This document shows positions 8,860-17,150 of a stretch of DNA of 64,000 nt, piece after piece. The DNA lies in assembly GCA_035487155.1 (NCBI GenBank), contig DATHMK010000072.1:1-64000 (forward strand). Direction: 5' to 3'. The notes beneath the pieces were generated by a model. The model was not told the origin of the DNA, ran no database searches, and saw nothing but the letters and a program-made list of their open reading frames with translations. Source of the DNA: DAIDKA01 sp035487155. Lineage in GTDB: Bacteria; Pseudomonadota; Gammaproteobacteria; Steroidobacterales; Steroidobacteraceae. The position numbers and the translations under genes are program-made. Within the stretch, counting starts at the first letter, position 1; each line of letters starts with the position of its first letter.

Positions 8860-9396
8860 ATGAAAAAGGCGCGAAAGAAAGTCTCGAGCCAATACCTGGA
8901 GACCGTCGATTACCCCCTGGACCGGTTTGACTGGCAGATTCTGCGCGCCCTGGCCATCAACGCCAGGGCCACGAATGTTGAAATCGCGCGACGCGTCGGC
9001 CTGTCGGAAGCCCCGTGTTCGCGGCGAATCGCCCGCATGCAGGATCACGGGGTCATTCAAGGCTATGGCGTTCGGGTGAATCCCGGTGCCGTTGGCATCG
9101 GCATGATGGCGTTCATCACGCTGACCCTGGATGTGGTATCGGCGCAAAGCGCCGATCGCTTTGCCGACCTGGTGCAGGAATCACCTTATGTCCTGGAGTG
9201 CTACGTGGTTTCCGGCAATCAATATGCGCTGCTGCACGTGGCCGCCCCGGATATGCGCACCTACTCGGAATTCGTGCTCGATCGCCTGCGTCGCATTCCG
9301 GGCGTGAAGGACATCAACTCGAATTTCGTGATGCGCCTGATCAAATCCGCCGGCGGATTGCCGGATCTGGCGGCGGCGGCCAGTGCCACCGACTAG
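8860..9396 (+). CDS. Lrp/AsnC-family transcriptional regulator
   Basis: The 178-residue protein has a basic N-terminal extension (KKARKKVSS), then a winged helix-turn-helix. LDRFDWQILRALAINARATNV is split as LDRFDWQILRAL and the recognition part EIARRVGLSEAPCSRRIARM. The RAM ligand-binding domain follows (ECYVVSGNQYALLHVAAPD, then a FVLDRLRRIPGVKDINSNF end). Length and layout fit the AsnC/Lrp family, which sense amino acids as octamers. It is transcribed away from the MetE-like gene, so control of methionine or another thiol-methylation pathway is the natural guess. The ribosome-binding site is weak (GGGG upstream of ATG 8860). Effector and regulon are not determinable here. Confidence 0.93.
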   Translation: MKKARKKVSSQYLETVDYPLDRFDWQILRALAINARATNVEIARRVGLSEAPCSRRIARMQDHGVIQGYGVRVNPGAVGIGMMAFITLTLDVVSAQSADRFADLVQESPYVLECYVVSGNQYALLHVAAPDMRTYSEFVLDRLRRIPGVKDINSNFVMRLIKSAGGLPDLAAAASATD

Positions 9397-9528
9397 GTTT
9401 TCGATCCGCGATGATTCATGGCGCCTCGCCGTGCTGCATTTCGGTGCAGGCCGTTGACTTGCCGCCGAGCTCTCTCCTAAGCTGAGCACGGGCCTTGCCA
9501 ACATCAATAATCCGGCCCCCAGACGCGT

Positions 9529-10230
9529 ATGTCATCCATCACCCAGATTCATCTGATCGGCGGCGAAAAAGGCGGCGTTGGCAAGTCGATGGTGGCGCGA
9601 CTGCTGGCGCAGTATTTCATCGACCGCTCCATCCCCTTCACCGGCTTCGACGCTGACCGCTCGCATGGGGCGCTGCTGCGCTTTTATGCCGGCTATGCCA
9701 CCCCGGTTCTGGTGGATGAATATGAAAGCCTCGATGCCATCGTGGAAGCGGCGACCCGTCAGCCCGAGCGGCGCATCCTGGTGGATCTGGCGGCGCAGAC
9801 CGGTGAACCGCTGACCCGTTGGATGGATGAATCCCAGCTGCTGGCGGTGGCGCCGGAACTGAATCTGAACATCCGCTACTGGCATGTCATGGACTCGGGG
9901 CGGGACTCGGTGGAGCTGCTGCGTGAGCTCTTCGAGCGTTACCAGTCACGCCTGAACTACGTGCTGGTGCAGAACCAGCTGCGTGGCAGCCAGTTCCGCA
10001 TTTTCGATGAGTCCGGTCTCGCCGCGCGCGCCCAGCAATACCACGCCCGTATCGTTGGCCTGCGCCGCCTGCACGAGAGCACCATGCTCAAGATCGATGC
10101 CAGCAGCAGCAGTTTCTGGGCCGCCGCGCGCGCCGAGGATCACACCTGCGGTCTGGGTGTACTGGAACGCCAGCGCCTGAACAGCTGGCTGCAGGCTGCC
10201 TATGAGTCCCTGGCCACGGTGGACCCGTAG
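9529..10230 (+). CDS. Orphan ParA/MinD-like P-loop ATPase
   Basis: The 233-residue protein starts IHLIGGEKGGVGKS, a deviant Walker A motif at residues 12-20 with the signature lysine before the two glycines, as in ParA/MinD/CobQ ATPases. FDADRSHGALLRFY follows where ParA proteins have their switch region, and ILVDLAAQT is the Walker B strand. No parB, centromere-like repeats or plasmid replication genes are nearby, so it is not a chromosome-partition pair. Similar stand-alone proteins are annotated as mobilisation or nucleotide-binding proteins. It stands alone between an Lrp-type gene and a convergent hydrolase. The role could be positioning of an unidentified cargo; this is inference. The start is the ATG beginning the conserved strand. 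Confidence 0.8.
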   Translation: MSSITQIHLIGGEKGGVGKSMVARLLAQYFIDRSIPFTGFDADRSHGALLRFYAGYATPVLVDEYESLDAIVEAATRQPERRILVDLAAQTGEPLTRWMDESQLLAVAPELNLNIRYWHVMDSGRDSVELLRELFERYQSRLNYVLVQNQLRGSQFRIFDESGLAARAQQYHARIVGLRRLHESTMLKIDASSSSFWAAARAEDHTCGLGVLERQRLNSWLQAAYESLATVDP

Positions 10231-10249
10231 CGCAACAGAGGCCTGCTCC

Positions 10250-10945
10250 TCAGGGGCTGAGGCGCACCAGCTCCGCCATGACGGTGGCCCAGGCCGGCGC
10301 CTGCGGATCGATCACCTCGTAATGTCCGCAGTCGGAGAGGGCCACCAGCCGCCCCGGGTGCGCGGCCACATAGGACTCGCTCAGCGCCAGCGGCACGGTG
10401 TCATCCTCGATCCCATGCACCAGCGTCACCGCCGCCGGCGAGGCGCGCATCCGGCACGGATCAAGATCGGGCCGCCGCTGCGGCTCGCAGCCGAGAAAAC
10501 GCGCAACCGCGCCGTTGCCGAGCCCCCTCTGATGCGCGAGCCTCAGATCCGCCACGGGCGCCAGGGCCAGCGTCCCGATGAGGGTCGGGCACAGGCGCGC
10601 GGCGCTCGCCCACAGCACCAGGTGTCCGCCGGCCGAATGCCCGATCAGCACCACGCGGCCATTGTGCGCACCCATCCGCGCTACAGCCTGCGCCAGCAGC
10701 ACCCTGAGGTCGCCGAGGGTTGGCTCGGGGTCGCGCGGCACCCGTGAATACTCCGGCAGCGCGACGCTCCAGCCGGCCGCGGCCACGGCATCGGCCATGG
10801 GCCTGGCATGCACCCGATCGATGTCCGGCCGCCAGAAGCCACCATGCACGATGATGACCAGGGGACGAGCCGCGCCCGCGCGCGCCTCCTGCACTTCCAT
10901 GATCTGCTCAGGACTCGTGCCATAGCCTATGACCCGGGTCGACAC
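10250..10945 (-). CDS. Alpha/beta-hydrolase (kynurenine-formamidase/BD-FAE-like esterase)
   Basis: From the chosen start the protein has about 231 residues. An HGGFW oxyanion-hole motif follows the first core strand, the nucleophile elbow is GHSAGG, the acid lies in HGIEDDTVPLALS and the histidine in DCGHYEV, giving a complete catalytic triad. HGG-type enzymes of this size hydrolyse small esters or N-formyl amides. The frame is open to 11032, but GTG 10945 is preceded on its strand by AAGGGGGA and starts close to the fold, so I prefer it. Its 5' end and that of the RNase T2 gene on the other strand lie within 50 bases, so the promoters must overlap. Substrate unknown. Confidence 0.85.
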   Translation of the reverse strand: MSTRVIGYGTSPEQIMEVQEARAGAARPLVIIVHGGFWRPDIDRVHARPMADAVAAAGWSVALPEYSRVPRDPEPTLGDLRVLLAQAVARMGAHNGRVVLIGHSAGGHLVLWASAARLCPTLIGTLALAPVADLRLAHQRGLGNGAVARFLGCEPQRRPDLDPCRMRASPAAVTLVHGIEDDTVPLALSESYVAAHPGRLVALSDCGHYEVIDPQAPAWATVMAELVRLSP

Positions 10946-10991
10946 TTTGTTCCCCCTTGCGATGCAGTGCGCACCCTGTGCACGATGGCGC

Positions 10992-11669
10992 ATGCGACAC
11001 GTCCGTGGATTGCGCCCCCTCATGACCGGCACAGCAGCAATACTACTGGTGGCGTTGCTGTGCCCGAACGCCCTGGCGCGGCATCACTCCCATGCCACGG
11101 AGGATGCGCCTGGGCACTTCGATTATTACCTCCTGTCCCTCTCCTGGTCACCCAGCTACTGTCTGGTGCATCCCGCGGATCGCGATCAGTGCCAGGGGCA
11201 GGGTTTTGGCTTCGTACTGCACGGACTGTGGCCGCAGTTCGATGCCGGCGGCTATCCCCAGCAGTGTCAGAGCCATGAGGGTCTGGATCGGCAAGCGCAG
11301 GCGCTGGGCGGTAGGCTCTACCCCAGTCCCAGCCTCATGGCCCATGAATGGCAGCGTCATGGACGCTGCAGCGGCCTTGGCGCGGCCGACTATTTCCGGA
11401 CCGCGGACCGGGCGCTCGCGCTCCTGCGCATTCCCGCCCTGTTTGAAGCGCCGCGGTCCGACCAGCATTTGTCGCCGCAGCAGATCCTGGCCGCATGGCG
11501 CGCCGCCAATCCGGCCTTGCCGCCCCACTCCCTGATGCTCGCCTGCCGCGGGGGTGAATTATCCGAAGTGCGCCTGTGCCTGAGCCGCGATCTTCAGCCC
11601 AGGCCCTGTGGCCAGGGCGTGGCCGACGGCTGTCCGGCGCGCCCCGTGCTGATACCCGCCGCGCGCTGA
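10992..11669 (+). CDS. Secreted ribonuclease T2 family protein
   Basis: A hydrophobic signal sequence (GTAAILLVALLCPNALA) precedes a mature RNase T2 domain. Both conserved active-site segments are present: FVLHGLWPQF with His77, and HEWQRHGRC with Glu119 and His123 (numbered from ATG 10992). The lysine often found between them is arginine here. Several cysteines (SPSYCLVHP, QQCQSHEG, GRCSG, LACRGG, LCLSR) can form the family's disulfides. The enzyme should cleave single-stranded RNA in the periplasm or outside the cell through a 2',3'-cyclic intermediate. The start is uncertain: ATG 10992 and ATG 11022 both give a signal peptide, neither with a strong Shine-Dalgarno. The next gene begins three bases after the stop. 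Confidence 0.9.
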   Translation: MRHVRGLRPLMTGTAAILLVALLCPNALARHHSHATEDAPGHFDYYLLSLSWSPSYCLVHPADRDQCQGQGFGFVLHGLWPQFDAGGYPQQCQSHEGLDRQAQALGGRLYPSPSLMAHEWQRHGRCSGLGAADYFRTADRALALLRIPALFEAPRSDQHLSPQQILAAWRAANPALPPHSLMLACRGGELSEVRLCLSRDLQPRPCGQGVADGCPARPVLIPAAR

Positions 11670-11672
11670 CCC

Positions 11673-12233
11673 ATGAGCTCCGACAGCGCGCGCACGGACC
11701 GGGCCATCGGCGCCATGATCTTCGCGGCCTTCGGCGCCGCGTGGCTTGAAGCGTGGGTATGGTTGAGCCAGCCGGAGCAATGGTGGCGTTACCTGCTCGT
11801 GGCTGCCGGCGGCGCCGCTTTGCTGGGCCTCGCGCTGCGCAGCTACCGCCGCCAGCGCGGCGCGGAGCTGCAAAGTCCGCCAAGTGCACAGCAACGCCGC
11901 AACGGGCGGCTGTTCCATATCATCAACATCGGCCAATGGGTGGTCATTCTCATCGGCGCCAATGTCCTGAACAATATCGGGCTGGGCGCGTGGGACATTC
12001 CCTTCATCATCCTGGTCATTGGCGCGCATTTTCTGCCGCTGGCGCATCTGTTCAGACGCCCGGGCCATTACCTGACCGGCATGGCGATGGTGCTGTTCGC
12101 CGTGGTCTATCCCTTCACCGCGGCCGGTCCAAGAAGCACGCTCGGGCCCCTTGGCGCCGGTCTGATACTCTGGGCCAGCGCACTGTGGGCCTTGTGGAGC
12201 AGCTTCAGGTCAGCGCCGCCAGGATACGATTGA
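11673..12233 (+). CDS. Small integral membrane protein, unknown family
   Basis: The 186-residue protein has about five hydrophobic segments: about 12-32, 38-56, 86-106, 108-125 and 132-178 (the last splits into two helices). A basic loop (RSYRRQRGAEL) lies between the second and third. No catalytic or metal-binding motif stands out. It begins three bases after the RNase T2 stop, so the two are likely co-transcribed. Its last 29 bases overlap, on the opposite strand, the 3' end of the isocitrate dehydrogenase gene. I do not recognise the family. Confidence 0.7.
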   Translation: MSSDSARTDRAIGAMIFAAFGAAWLEAWVWLSQPEQWWRYLLVAAGGAALLGLALRSYRRQRGAELQSPPSAQQRRNGRLFHIINIGQWVVILIGANVLNNIGLGAWDIPFIILVIGAHFLPLAHLFRRPGHYLTGMAMVLFAVVYPFTAAGPRSTLGPLGAGLILWASALWALWSSFRSAPPGYD

Positions 12234-14430
12234 AGGTCGCGCTCGGACGCATGGCGGCCGCGCATTTGACCGGATCGGGATGGTAGTAGCCACCGATCTG
12301 CACCGGCTTGCCCTGCGAGGCGCTCAGTTCGCCGACGATCCTCGCCTCCTCGCGCGTCAGCTCCGCGGCGACGGCCGCAAACCTGGCACGCAGGCCGGCG
12401 TCCTCGTTCTGCGCCGCAAGCGCCTGCGCCCAGTACAGCGCCAGGTAAAAGTGACTGCCACGATTATCGAGCTCGCCGGCCTTGCGCTGCGGCGACTTGT
12501 CGTTGTCCAGGAACTTGCCGTTGGCGGCATCCAGCGCTCGGGCCAGGCAGCGGGCGGCCTGGTTGCCGGTCTTGCCGGCAAGGTCCTCGATGGAAACCTG
12601 CAGGGCGAGGAACTCACCCAGGGAGTCCCAGCGCAGATGCCCCTCCTCGAGGAACTGTTGAACATGTTTGGGCGCGGAGCCACCGGCGCCGGTCTCGTAC
12701 ATGCCGCCTCCGGCGAGCAGCGGCACGATGGACAGCATTTTCGCGCTGGTGCCCAGTTCCAGTATCGGGAACAGATCCGTCAGATAGTCGCGCAGCACAT
12801 TGCCGGTGACGGAGATCGTGTCCTGCCCGGCGCGCACCCGCTGCAGGGTCGCCGAGACCGCCGCCACCGGTGACAGGATGCGGATATCCAGGCCGCTGGT
12901 ATCGTGATCCTGCAGGTACGTCTTGACCTTCTGGATGAGCTTGCGGTCGTAGGCGCGCTGCTCGTCCAGCCAGAAAATCGCGGCATGGCCGGTGGCCCGG
13001 GCGCGGCCCACGCCGAGCTTGACCCAGTCGCGGATGGGCAGATCCTTGGTCTGGCACATGCGCCAGATGTCCCCCTTGCCCACCTGGTGCTCGGTCAGCA
13101 CCCGGCCCTGGTCATCGATCACCCGCACCACGCCATCGGCGGCGAGCTTGAAGGTCTTGTCGTGGGAGCCGTATTCCTCGGCGGCCTGCGCCATGAGCCC
13201 GACATTGCTGACATTGCCCATGGTGGCCACCTCGTAGGCGCCGTGCTGGCGGCAGTCATCGATGACGGCCTGATACACGCCGGCATAGCTGCGATCCGGG
13301 ATCATGGCCTTCATGTCATGCGCCTTGCCGTCAGGTCCCCACATGCGCCCCGAAGTGCGGATGGCGGCGGGCATGCTGGCATCGATGATGATGTCGCTGG
13401 GCACATGCAGGTTGGTGATGCCCTTGTCCGAATCCACCATCGCCAGCGGCGGACGCGACTGATAGGTGGCCGCCAGATCCGCCTCGACCTGCGCCTTCTG
13501 CGCCGGCGGCAAGGACTGGATCTTGGCGTAGACATCGCCGATGCCATTGTCGGCATCGATGCCCAGCTGGCTGAACAGGGCGGCGTTCTTGGCGAAGGCA
13601 TCCTTGTAGTAGACGCTCACGGCATGGCCGAACATGATCGGATCGGAGACCTTCATCATCGTGGCCTTCAGGTGCAGCGACAGCAGCAACCCCCGCGCCT
13701 TGGCGTCCTGGATCTGCTGCTCGTAGAACTCGCGCAGCCGCGCACTTTGCATGAAGGTCGAGCTGATGAGCTCGGCGGCCTGCACCTTGATGCCCTCCTT
13801 GAGCACGGTGACTTTGCCGCTGGCATCGGCCAGTTCGATGCGCAGCGTGCCGGCCGCACCGATCAGCGCCGCCTGCTCGTTGCCATAGAAGTCACCGCTG
13901 CTCATGCTCGCCACATGGGTCGGTGAATCCGCCTTCCAGGCACCCATGGAGTGCGGATGGGTCTGGGCGTAGTGCTTCACGGCATTGGCCACGCGCCGGT
14001 CCGAGTTGCCTTCACGCAGTACCGGATTCACTGCACTGCCCAGCACCCTGGCGAAGCGCGCCTTGAGTTTTTTCTGGGCATCATCCTTCGGATCCTCCGG
14101 GTAGTGCGCCACCCGGTAGCCCTGCGCATTCAGTTCCGTGATCGCCGCCTTCAGCTGCGGCAGCGAGGCGGAGATGTTCGGCAGCTTGATGATGTTGGCC
14201 TCAGGGGTCTTGGCCAGTTCCCCCAGTTCCGCCAGATCATCCGACTGGCGCTGTGGCGGGGTCAGATCATCCGGAAAAGTCGCCAGGACCCGCCCGGCCA
14301 GGGAGATGTCCCGGGTCTCCACGGTGATCCCGGCGCTGCGGGTGAAGGCCTGCACGATCGGCAGCAGGGAGTAAGTCGCCAGCGCGGGCGCCTCATCGGT
14401 CAGCGTGTAGATGATCTTGGCGGTGGTCAT
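12205..14430 (-). CDS. icd: Monomeric NADP-dependent isocitrate dehydrogenase
   Basis: From ATG 14430 the protein is 741 residues, the usual size of the monomeric (type II) enzyme. It begins MTTAKIIYTLTDEAPALATY, as in Azotobacter/Vibrio-type IDH. It contains the family stretches VASMSSGDFYGNEQAA (substrate site), IIDASMPAAIRTSGRMWGPDG and ISVTGNVLRDYLTDLFPILE. It decarboxylates isocitrate to 2-oxoglutarate with NADP+ in the TCA cycle and supplies NADPH. The frame is open upstream to 14574 but that extension is low-complexity and lies inside the neighbouring MFS gene; ATG 14430 starts the conserved sequence. An MFS gene on the same strand ends 52 bp upstream. Its 3' end overlaps a membrane-protein gene tail-to-tail. 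Confidence 0.95.
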   Translation of the reverse strand: MTTAKIIYTLTDEAPALATYSLLPIVQAFTRSAGITVETRDISLAGRVLATFPDDLTPPQRQSDDLAELGELAKTPEANIIKLPNISASLPQLKAAITELNAQGYRVAHYPEDPKDDAQKKLKARFARVLGSAVNPVLREGNSDRRVANAVKHYAQTHPHSMGAWKADSPTHVASMSSGDFYGNEQAALIGAAGTLRIELADASGKVTVLKEGIKVQAAELISSTFMQSARLREFYEQQIQDAKARGLLLSLHLKATMMKVSDPIMFGHAVSVYYKDAFAKNAALFSQLGIDADNGIGDVYAKIQSLPPAQKAQVEADLAATYQSRPPLAMVDSDKGITNLHVPSDIIIDASMPAAIRTSGRMWGPDGKAHDMKAMIPDRSYAGVYQAVIDDCRQHGAYEVATMGNVSNVGLMAQAAEEYGSHDKTFKLAADGVVRVIDDQGRVLTEHQVGKGDIWRMCQTKDLPIRDWVKLGVGRARATGHAAIFWLDEQRAYDRKLIQKVKTYLQDHDTSGLDIRILSPVAAVSATLQRVRAGQDTISVTGNVLRDYLTDLFPILELGTSAKMLSIVPLLAGGGMYETGAGGSAPKHVQQFLEEGHLRWDSLGEFLALQVSIEDLAGKTGNQAARCLARALDAANGKFLDNDKSPQRKAGELDNRGSHFYLALYWAQALAAQNEDAGLRARFAAVAAELTREEARIVGELSASQGKPVQIGGYYHPDPVKCAAAMRPSATFNRILAALT

Positions 14431-14482
14431 TTCAATTCCGGATTCGCGAATGGGTTCAGTGGGAGTCAAAACGGCAATTGTA

Positions 14483-15805
14483 TCAGCCGCTGCCGCTGCG
14501 GCCCTGAATGGCCGCTGGATCCACCGCCATTTGCGTTTCCGGGTCGGCCTTCTGGGCGTCCTTGCCCATGACAATCGCCCGCGGCAGCAGCAGCATCACC
14601 GGCAGCGCCAGCAGGGAACCGGCGCCGTTGATGGCCGCGAGGGCATGGAAACTCAGGTGATAGTGATCCTGCAGCGCGGCACCGAACCAGTCGCCGCCGA
14701 ACAGTCCGAAATTGCGCACCGCCATCATCAGCGCAAAGCCCAGGGCCTCACACCCCACCGGCGTGGCGCGTACCGCCAGGTGCATCATTGCGACCTCGGC
14801 CAGTGTGTAGGTAAAGCCCCAGTAGCTGTCGATGAAGCGCGCCCCGGCATACGAGTAGTAGAAGGCGTATGAGGCCTGCCCGCTGGCGCCGATGATGATG
14901 CAGCTCACGAGCAGGGTCCGCAGCCGGAAGCGCTTGGCGGCAAGGGTGCCATAGAGAAACGCGGCCAGCACCCCAAACAGTCCCGCCATGGATACCAGGT
15001 TGCCCTGCTGCTGGGTGGTCAGATGCAGGTCATTTTGCTGGGCATAGAACTGTGCGGTCTGGATACCGGGCGCAAAATAGAACAGGAAGGACACGGCCGC
15101 CGCAATCCACAGCGCCTTGGCCTTGCCGATCTGAGCCAGTCGGCCGCCGGCGGCCTTGAATACCTGCGCTCCGGTCTGTTCCAGCGCCGGCTTCTCGATC
15201 AGGCACCAGATGGCAATCGGTACGAGCACGAAGGTGACGGCACCGCAGGTGATTCCGGTCCACTTGAAGTCCAGGCCGGCCAGAAAGCCGCTGCCCACGC
15301 CGGAGATCACGAAGCTGAACTGCTCGACCGCATTGCGTACCGACGTGAGGCGCCCGGAACTGGCGCTGGCGCGCGCGATCTCGACCATGTAGCCGCCCAC
15401 TGCGGTGCTGGCGATGACCATGGCCGAATTGATGGCGATGTTCACCAGCAGCACCGCGTGGTACTCGTAGGGCGTGAAATCCAACCCCAGCCACGCCACG
15501 GTCGAGAGCACGCTGCCCACCAGCATGTAGCTGCGCCGGCGGGTATGAAACAGCGGGAAGCCGTCCTGCACCATGCCCACCAGCGGCTTGAAGTACCACG
15601 GTATGGTGGCCCAGAACACGAAGGCGGCGCTGGATTCGCGCGTGGCATGCAGCGCGTTCTTCAGCAGGTTGCGGATCGGGATGACGCCCAGGCCCTGGGT
15701 CTGCGGCAGCGAGGTGGCAAGGACTCCGAAAACCACGACGATGACGGCGAGCAGCAGCATCCGGTTGGTCTGGGTGGACGGAATTTCTACCGCAACAGTC
15801 GCCAT
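14483..15805 (-). CDS. MFS transporter, BT1/folate-biopterin-like
   Basis: The 440-residue protein has about twelve hydrophobic segments. After the first helix comes WYFKPLVGMVQDGFPLF followed by HTRRRSYM, matching the signature loop of the folate-biopterin (BT1) transporter branch of the MFS, where a KPL...D...P...RR-Y pattern replaces the ordinary loop 2-3 motif. Substrates in that branch include folates, pteridines and S-adenosylmethionine in protists and plants; bacterial substrates are mostly undefined. The ATG at 15805 is preceded by AAGGTAA. It lies 52 bp upstream of the isocitrate dehydrogenase gene and may share its transcript. The assignment to the MFS is firm; that to the BT1 branch is by motif recall. 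Confidence 0.8.
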   Translation of the reverse strand: MATVAVEIPSTQTNRMLLLAVIVVVFGVLATSLPQTQGLGVIPIRNLLKNALHATRESSAAFVFWATIPWYFKPLVGMVQDGFPLFHTRRRSYMLVGSVLSTVAWLGLDFTPYEYHAVLLVNIAINSAMVIASTAVGGYMVEIARASASSGRLTSVRNAVEQFSFVISGVGSGFLAGLDFKWTGITCGAVTFVLVPIAIWCLIEKPALEQTGAQVFKAAGGRLAQIGKAKALWIAAAVSFLFYFAPGIQTAQFYAQQNDLHLTTQQQGNLVSMAGLFGVLAAFLYGTLAAKRFRLRTLLVSCIIIGASGQASYAFYYSYAGARFIDSYWGFTYTLAEVAMMHLAVRATPVGCEALGFALMMAVRNFGLFGGDWFGAALQDHYHLSFHALAAINGAGSLLALPVMLLLPRAIVMGKDAQKADPETQMAVDPAAIQGRSGSG

Positions 15806-15965
15806 GATTTACCTTAAATTCAGCCGGCTTTGTTCAAGCCATATGGCCCGGCAAGGTACCATCCCACCTACCGCACCGCACTGGGTATTTGCCCCAGTGG
15901 TGCTATGATTTCCCGTCACGAAGCGGGCGCCCCTGGCGCCCCGCCGGACATGGGGGAAGACACCG

Positions 15966-16373
15966 ATGACTGAGTTCACACGCCGCGTGGCGCGCTCGGC
16001 CCTGGCGGGATTGCTGCTGATGAGCACCGGCGCACAGGCCCATCACTCCTTCGCGATGTTCGATCACGATCACCAGATCAAGCTTTCCGGAACCGTGACT
16101 CACTTCCAGTGGACCAATCCACATGTGTACATCGACCTGGACGCCGTCAACGACCAGGGTGAGATCAAGCACTACACCATCGAGTGCGCGAATCCCGGCA
16201 TTCTCGATCGCGTCGGCTGGAAGTGGAACATGATCAGGCAGGGCGACAAGATCACCACCATCATCGCGCCGCTGCGCACCGGGGAGCCCGGTGGTCTGCT
16301 CAAGCAGGTCACGCTCGCCGACGGCCGCAAATTCGACAATGGCGCACCGGCTGGCAAGGCGAACATCCAGTGA
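15966..16373 (+). CDS. DUF6152 secreted protein
   Basis: The 135-residue protein has a signal peptide (ARSALAGLLLMSTGAQA) and a mature domain starting HHSFAMFDHDHQIKLSGTV, then FQWTNPHVYIDLD and YTIECANPGILDRVGWKWN. This pattern, a mature N terminus at HHS followed by a small beta-barrel, is the DUF6152 family. Its function is unknown; the His/Asp-rich N terminus could bind metal. GGGGGAAG precedes the ATG. Its stop codon overlaps the GTG of the next gene (GTGA), so the two are coupled. DUF6152 genes are often found beside members of the secreted family encoded next. Confidence 0.85.
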   Translation: MTEFTRRVARSALAGLLLMSTGAQAHHSFAMFDHDHQIKLSGTVTHFQWTNPHVYIDLDAVNDQGEIKHYTIECANPGILDRVGWKWNMIRQGDKITTIIAPLRTGEPGGLLKQVTLADGRKFDNGAPAGKANIQ

Positions 16374-17149
16374 TCAGGCGCGTCGGCACGGCAGCGGCGG
16401 CGGCGCTGTACCTGGCGGCCGCGCAGGCCGCCCCACCCAACCACGGGGAGCTGAACGGCGCCTGGGACCGCTACGGCACGGTGAATATCGACCCGCGGGT
16501 GACCGCGGCGCCGCCGGTGTCAGCGCCGCCGCTCAAAGCGCAATACGCGGCCGAGTGGCTGGCGCGGCAGAAAGCGGCCAAAGAGGCGGATGCGCGCGGC
16601 GAGCCCGTGTTCGGCGGCTACGCCAAATGCCTGCCCGATGGCATGCCGGCCATGATGATGGCCATGTTCCCGATGGAAGTGCTGCAGACCCCTGGACAGA
16701 TCACCATCATCGAGGAAGCCTACAACCAGGTGCGGCGGATCTACCTCAACGAGAAGCAGATCCCCGTGGATGATGCGGAACCGGGTTTCTGGGGACATTC
16801 GGTGGGCCACTGGCAGGGCGACACGCTGGTGGTCAATACCGTCGGCATCAAGGAGGAAGTGCGCTTCCGCGACACGCCACACAGCCCCGAGATGCAGATC
16901 GATGAGCGCATCCGCATGCTCTCCAAGGACATCTTTGAAGATCAGGTGACGGTCACGGATCCGCAGTACCTCACCCAGCCATGGAAGTTCACCTGGAAGT
17001 ACCTGCGCAAGCCCGGCTACAAGATCCTCGAATACGTCTGCGAGTCCAACCGCGAATACCAGGATCCGCAGACCGGCGGCATCCGCATGCGCATCGGCAC
17101 TCCGGGAGCCTCGGGCTCAGCGCCGCCGCCGGCGACGCCGAAGCCTTGA
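16370..17149 (+). CDS. Secreted protein of the GHWxGDTL family (copy 1), unknown function
   Basis: From GTG 16370 the product is 259 residues with a signal peptide (RRVGTAAAAALYLAAAQA). The core carries CLPDGMPAMM, ITIIEEAYNQVRRIYL, SVGHWQGDTLVVNTVG, DERIRML and a final YKILEYVCESNREY. The same ordered motifs occur in the products at 37398-38150 and 38147-38866, so this window has three paralogues. All are predicted periplasmic and about 240-260 residues. No enzyme motif is evident; the regular beta-strand pattern suggests a barrel or propeller-like fold. The open frame extends upstream to 16184 out of the DUF6152 frame and is rejected in favour of the coupled GTG. It ends one base before the convergent NTF2-like gene. 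Proline/alanine-rich C-terminal tail. Confidence 0.8.
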   Translation: MIRRVGTAAAAALYLAAAQAAPPNHGELNGAWDRYGTVNIDPRVTAAPPVSAPPLKAQYAAEWLARQKAAKEADARGEPVFGGYAKCLPDGMPAMMMAMFPMEVLQTPGQITIIEEAYNQVRRIYLNEKQIPVDDAEPGFWGHSVGHWQGDTLVVNTVGIKEEVRFRDTPHSPEMQIDERIRMLSKDIFEDQVTVTDPQYLTQPWKFTWKYLRKPGYKILEYVCESNREYQDPQTGGIRMRIGTPGASGSAPPPATPKP

Positions 17150-17150
17150 G

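Noticed and set aside
12904..13926. 340-residue plus-strand open frame opposite isocitrate dehydrogenase
   Set aside because: Biased composition and no ribosome-binding site; antisense to a conserved enzyme.
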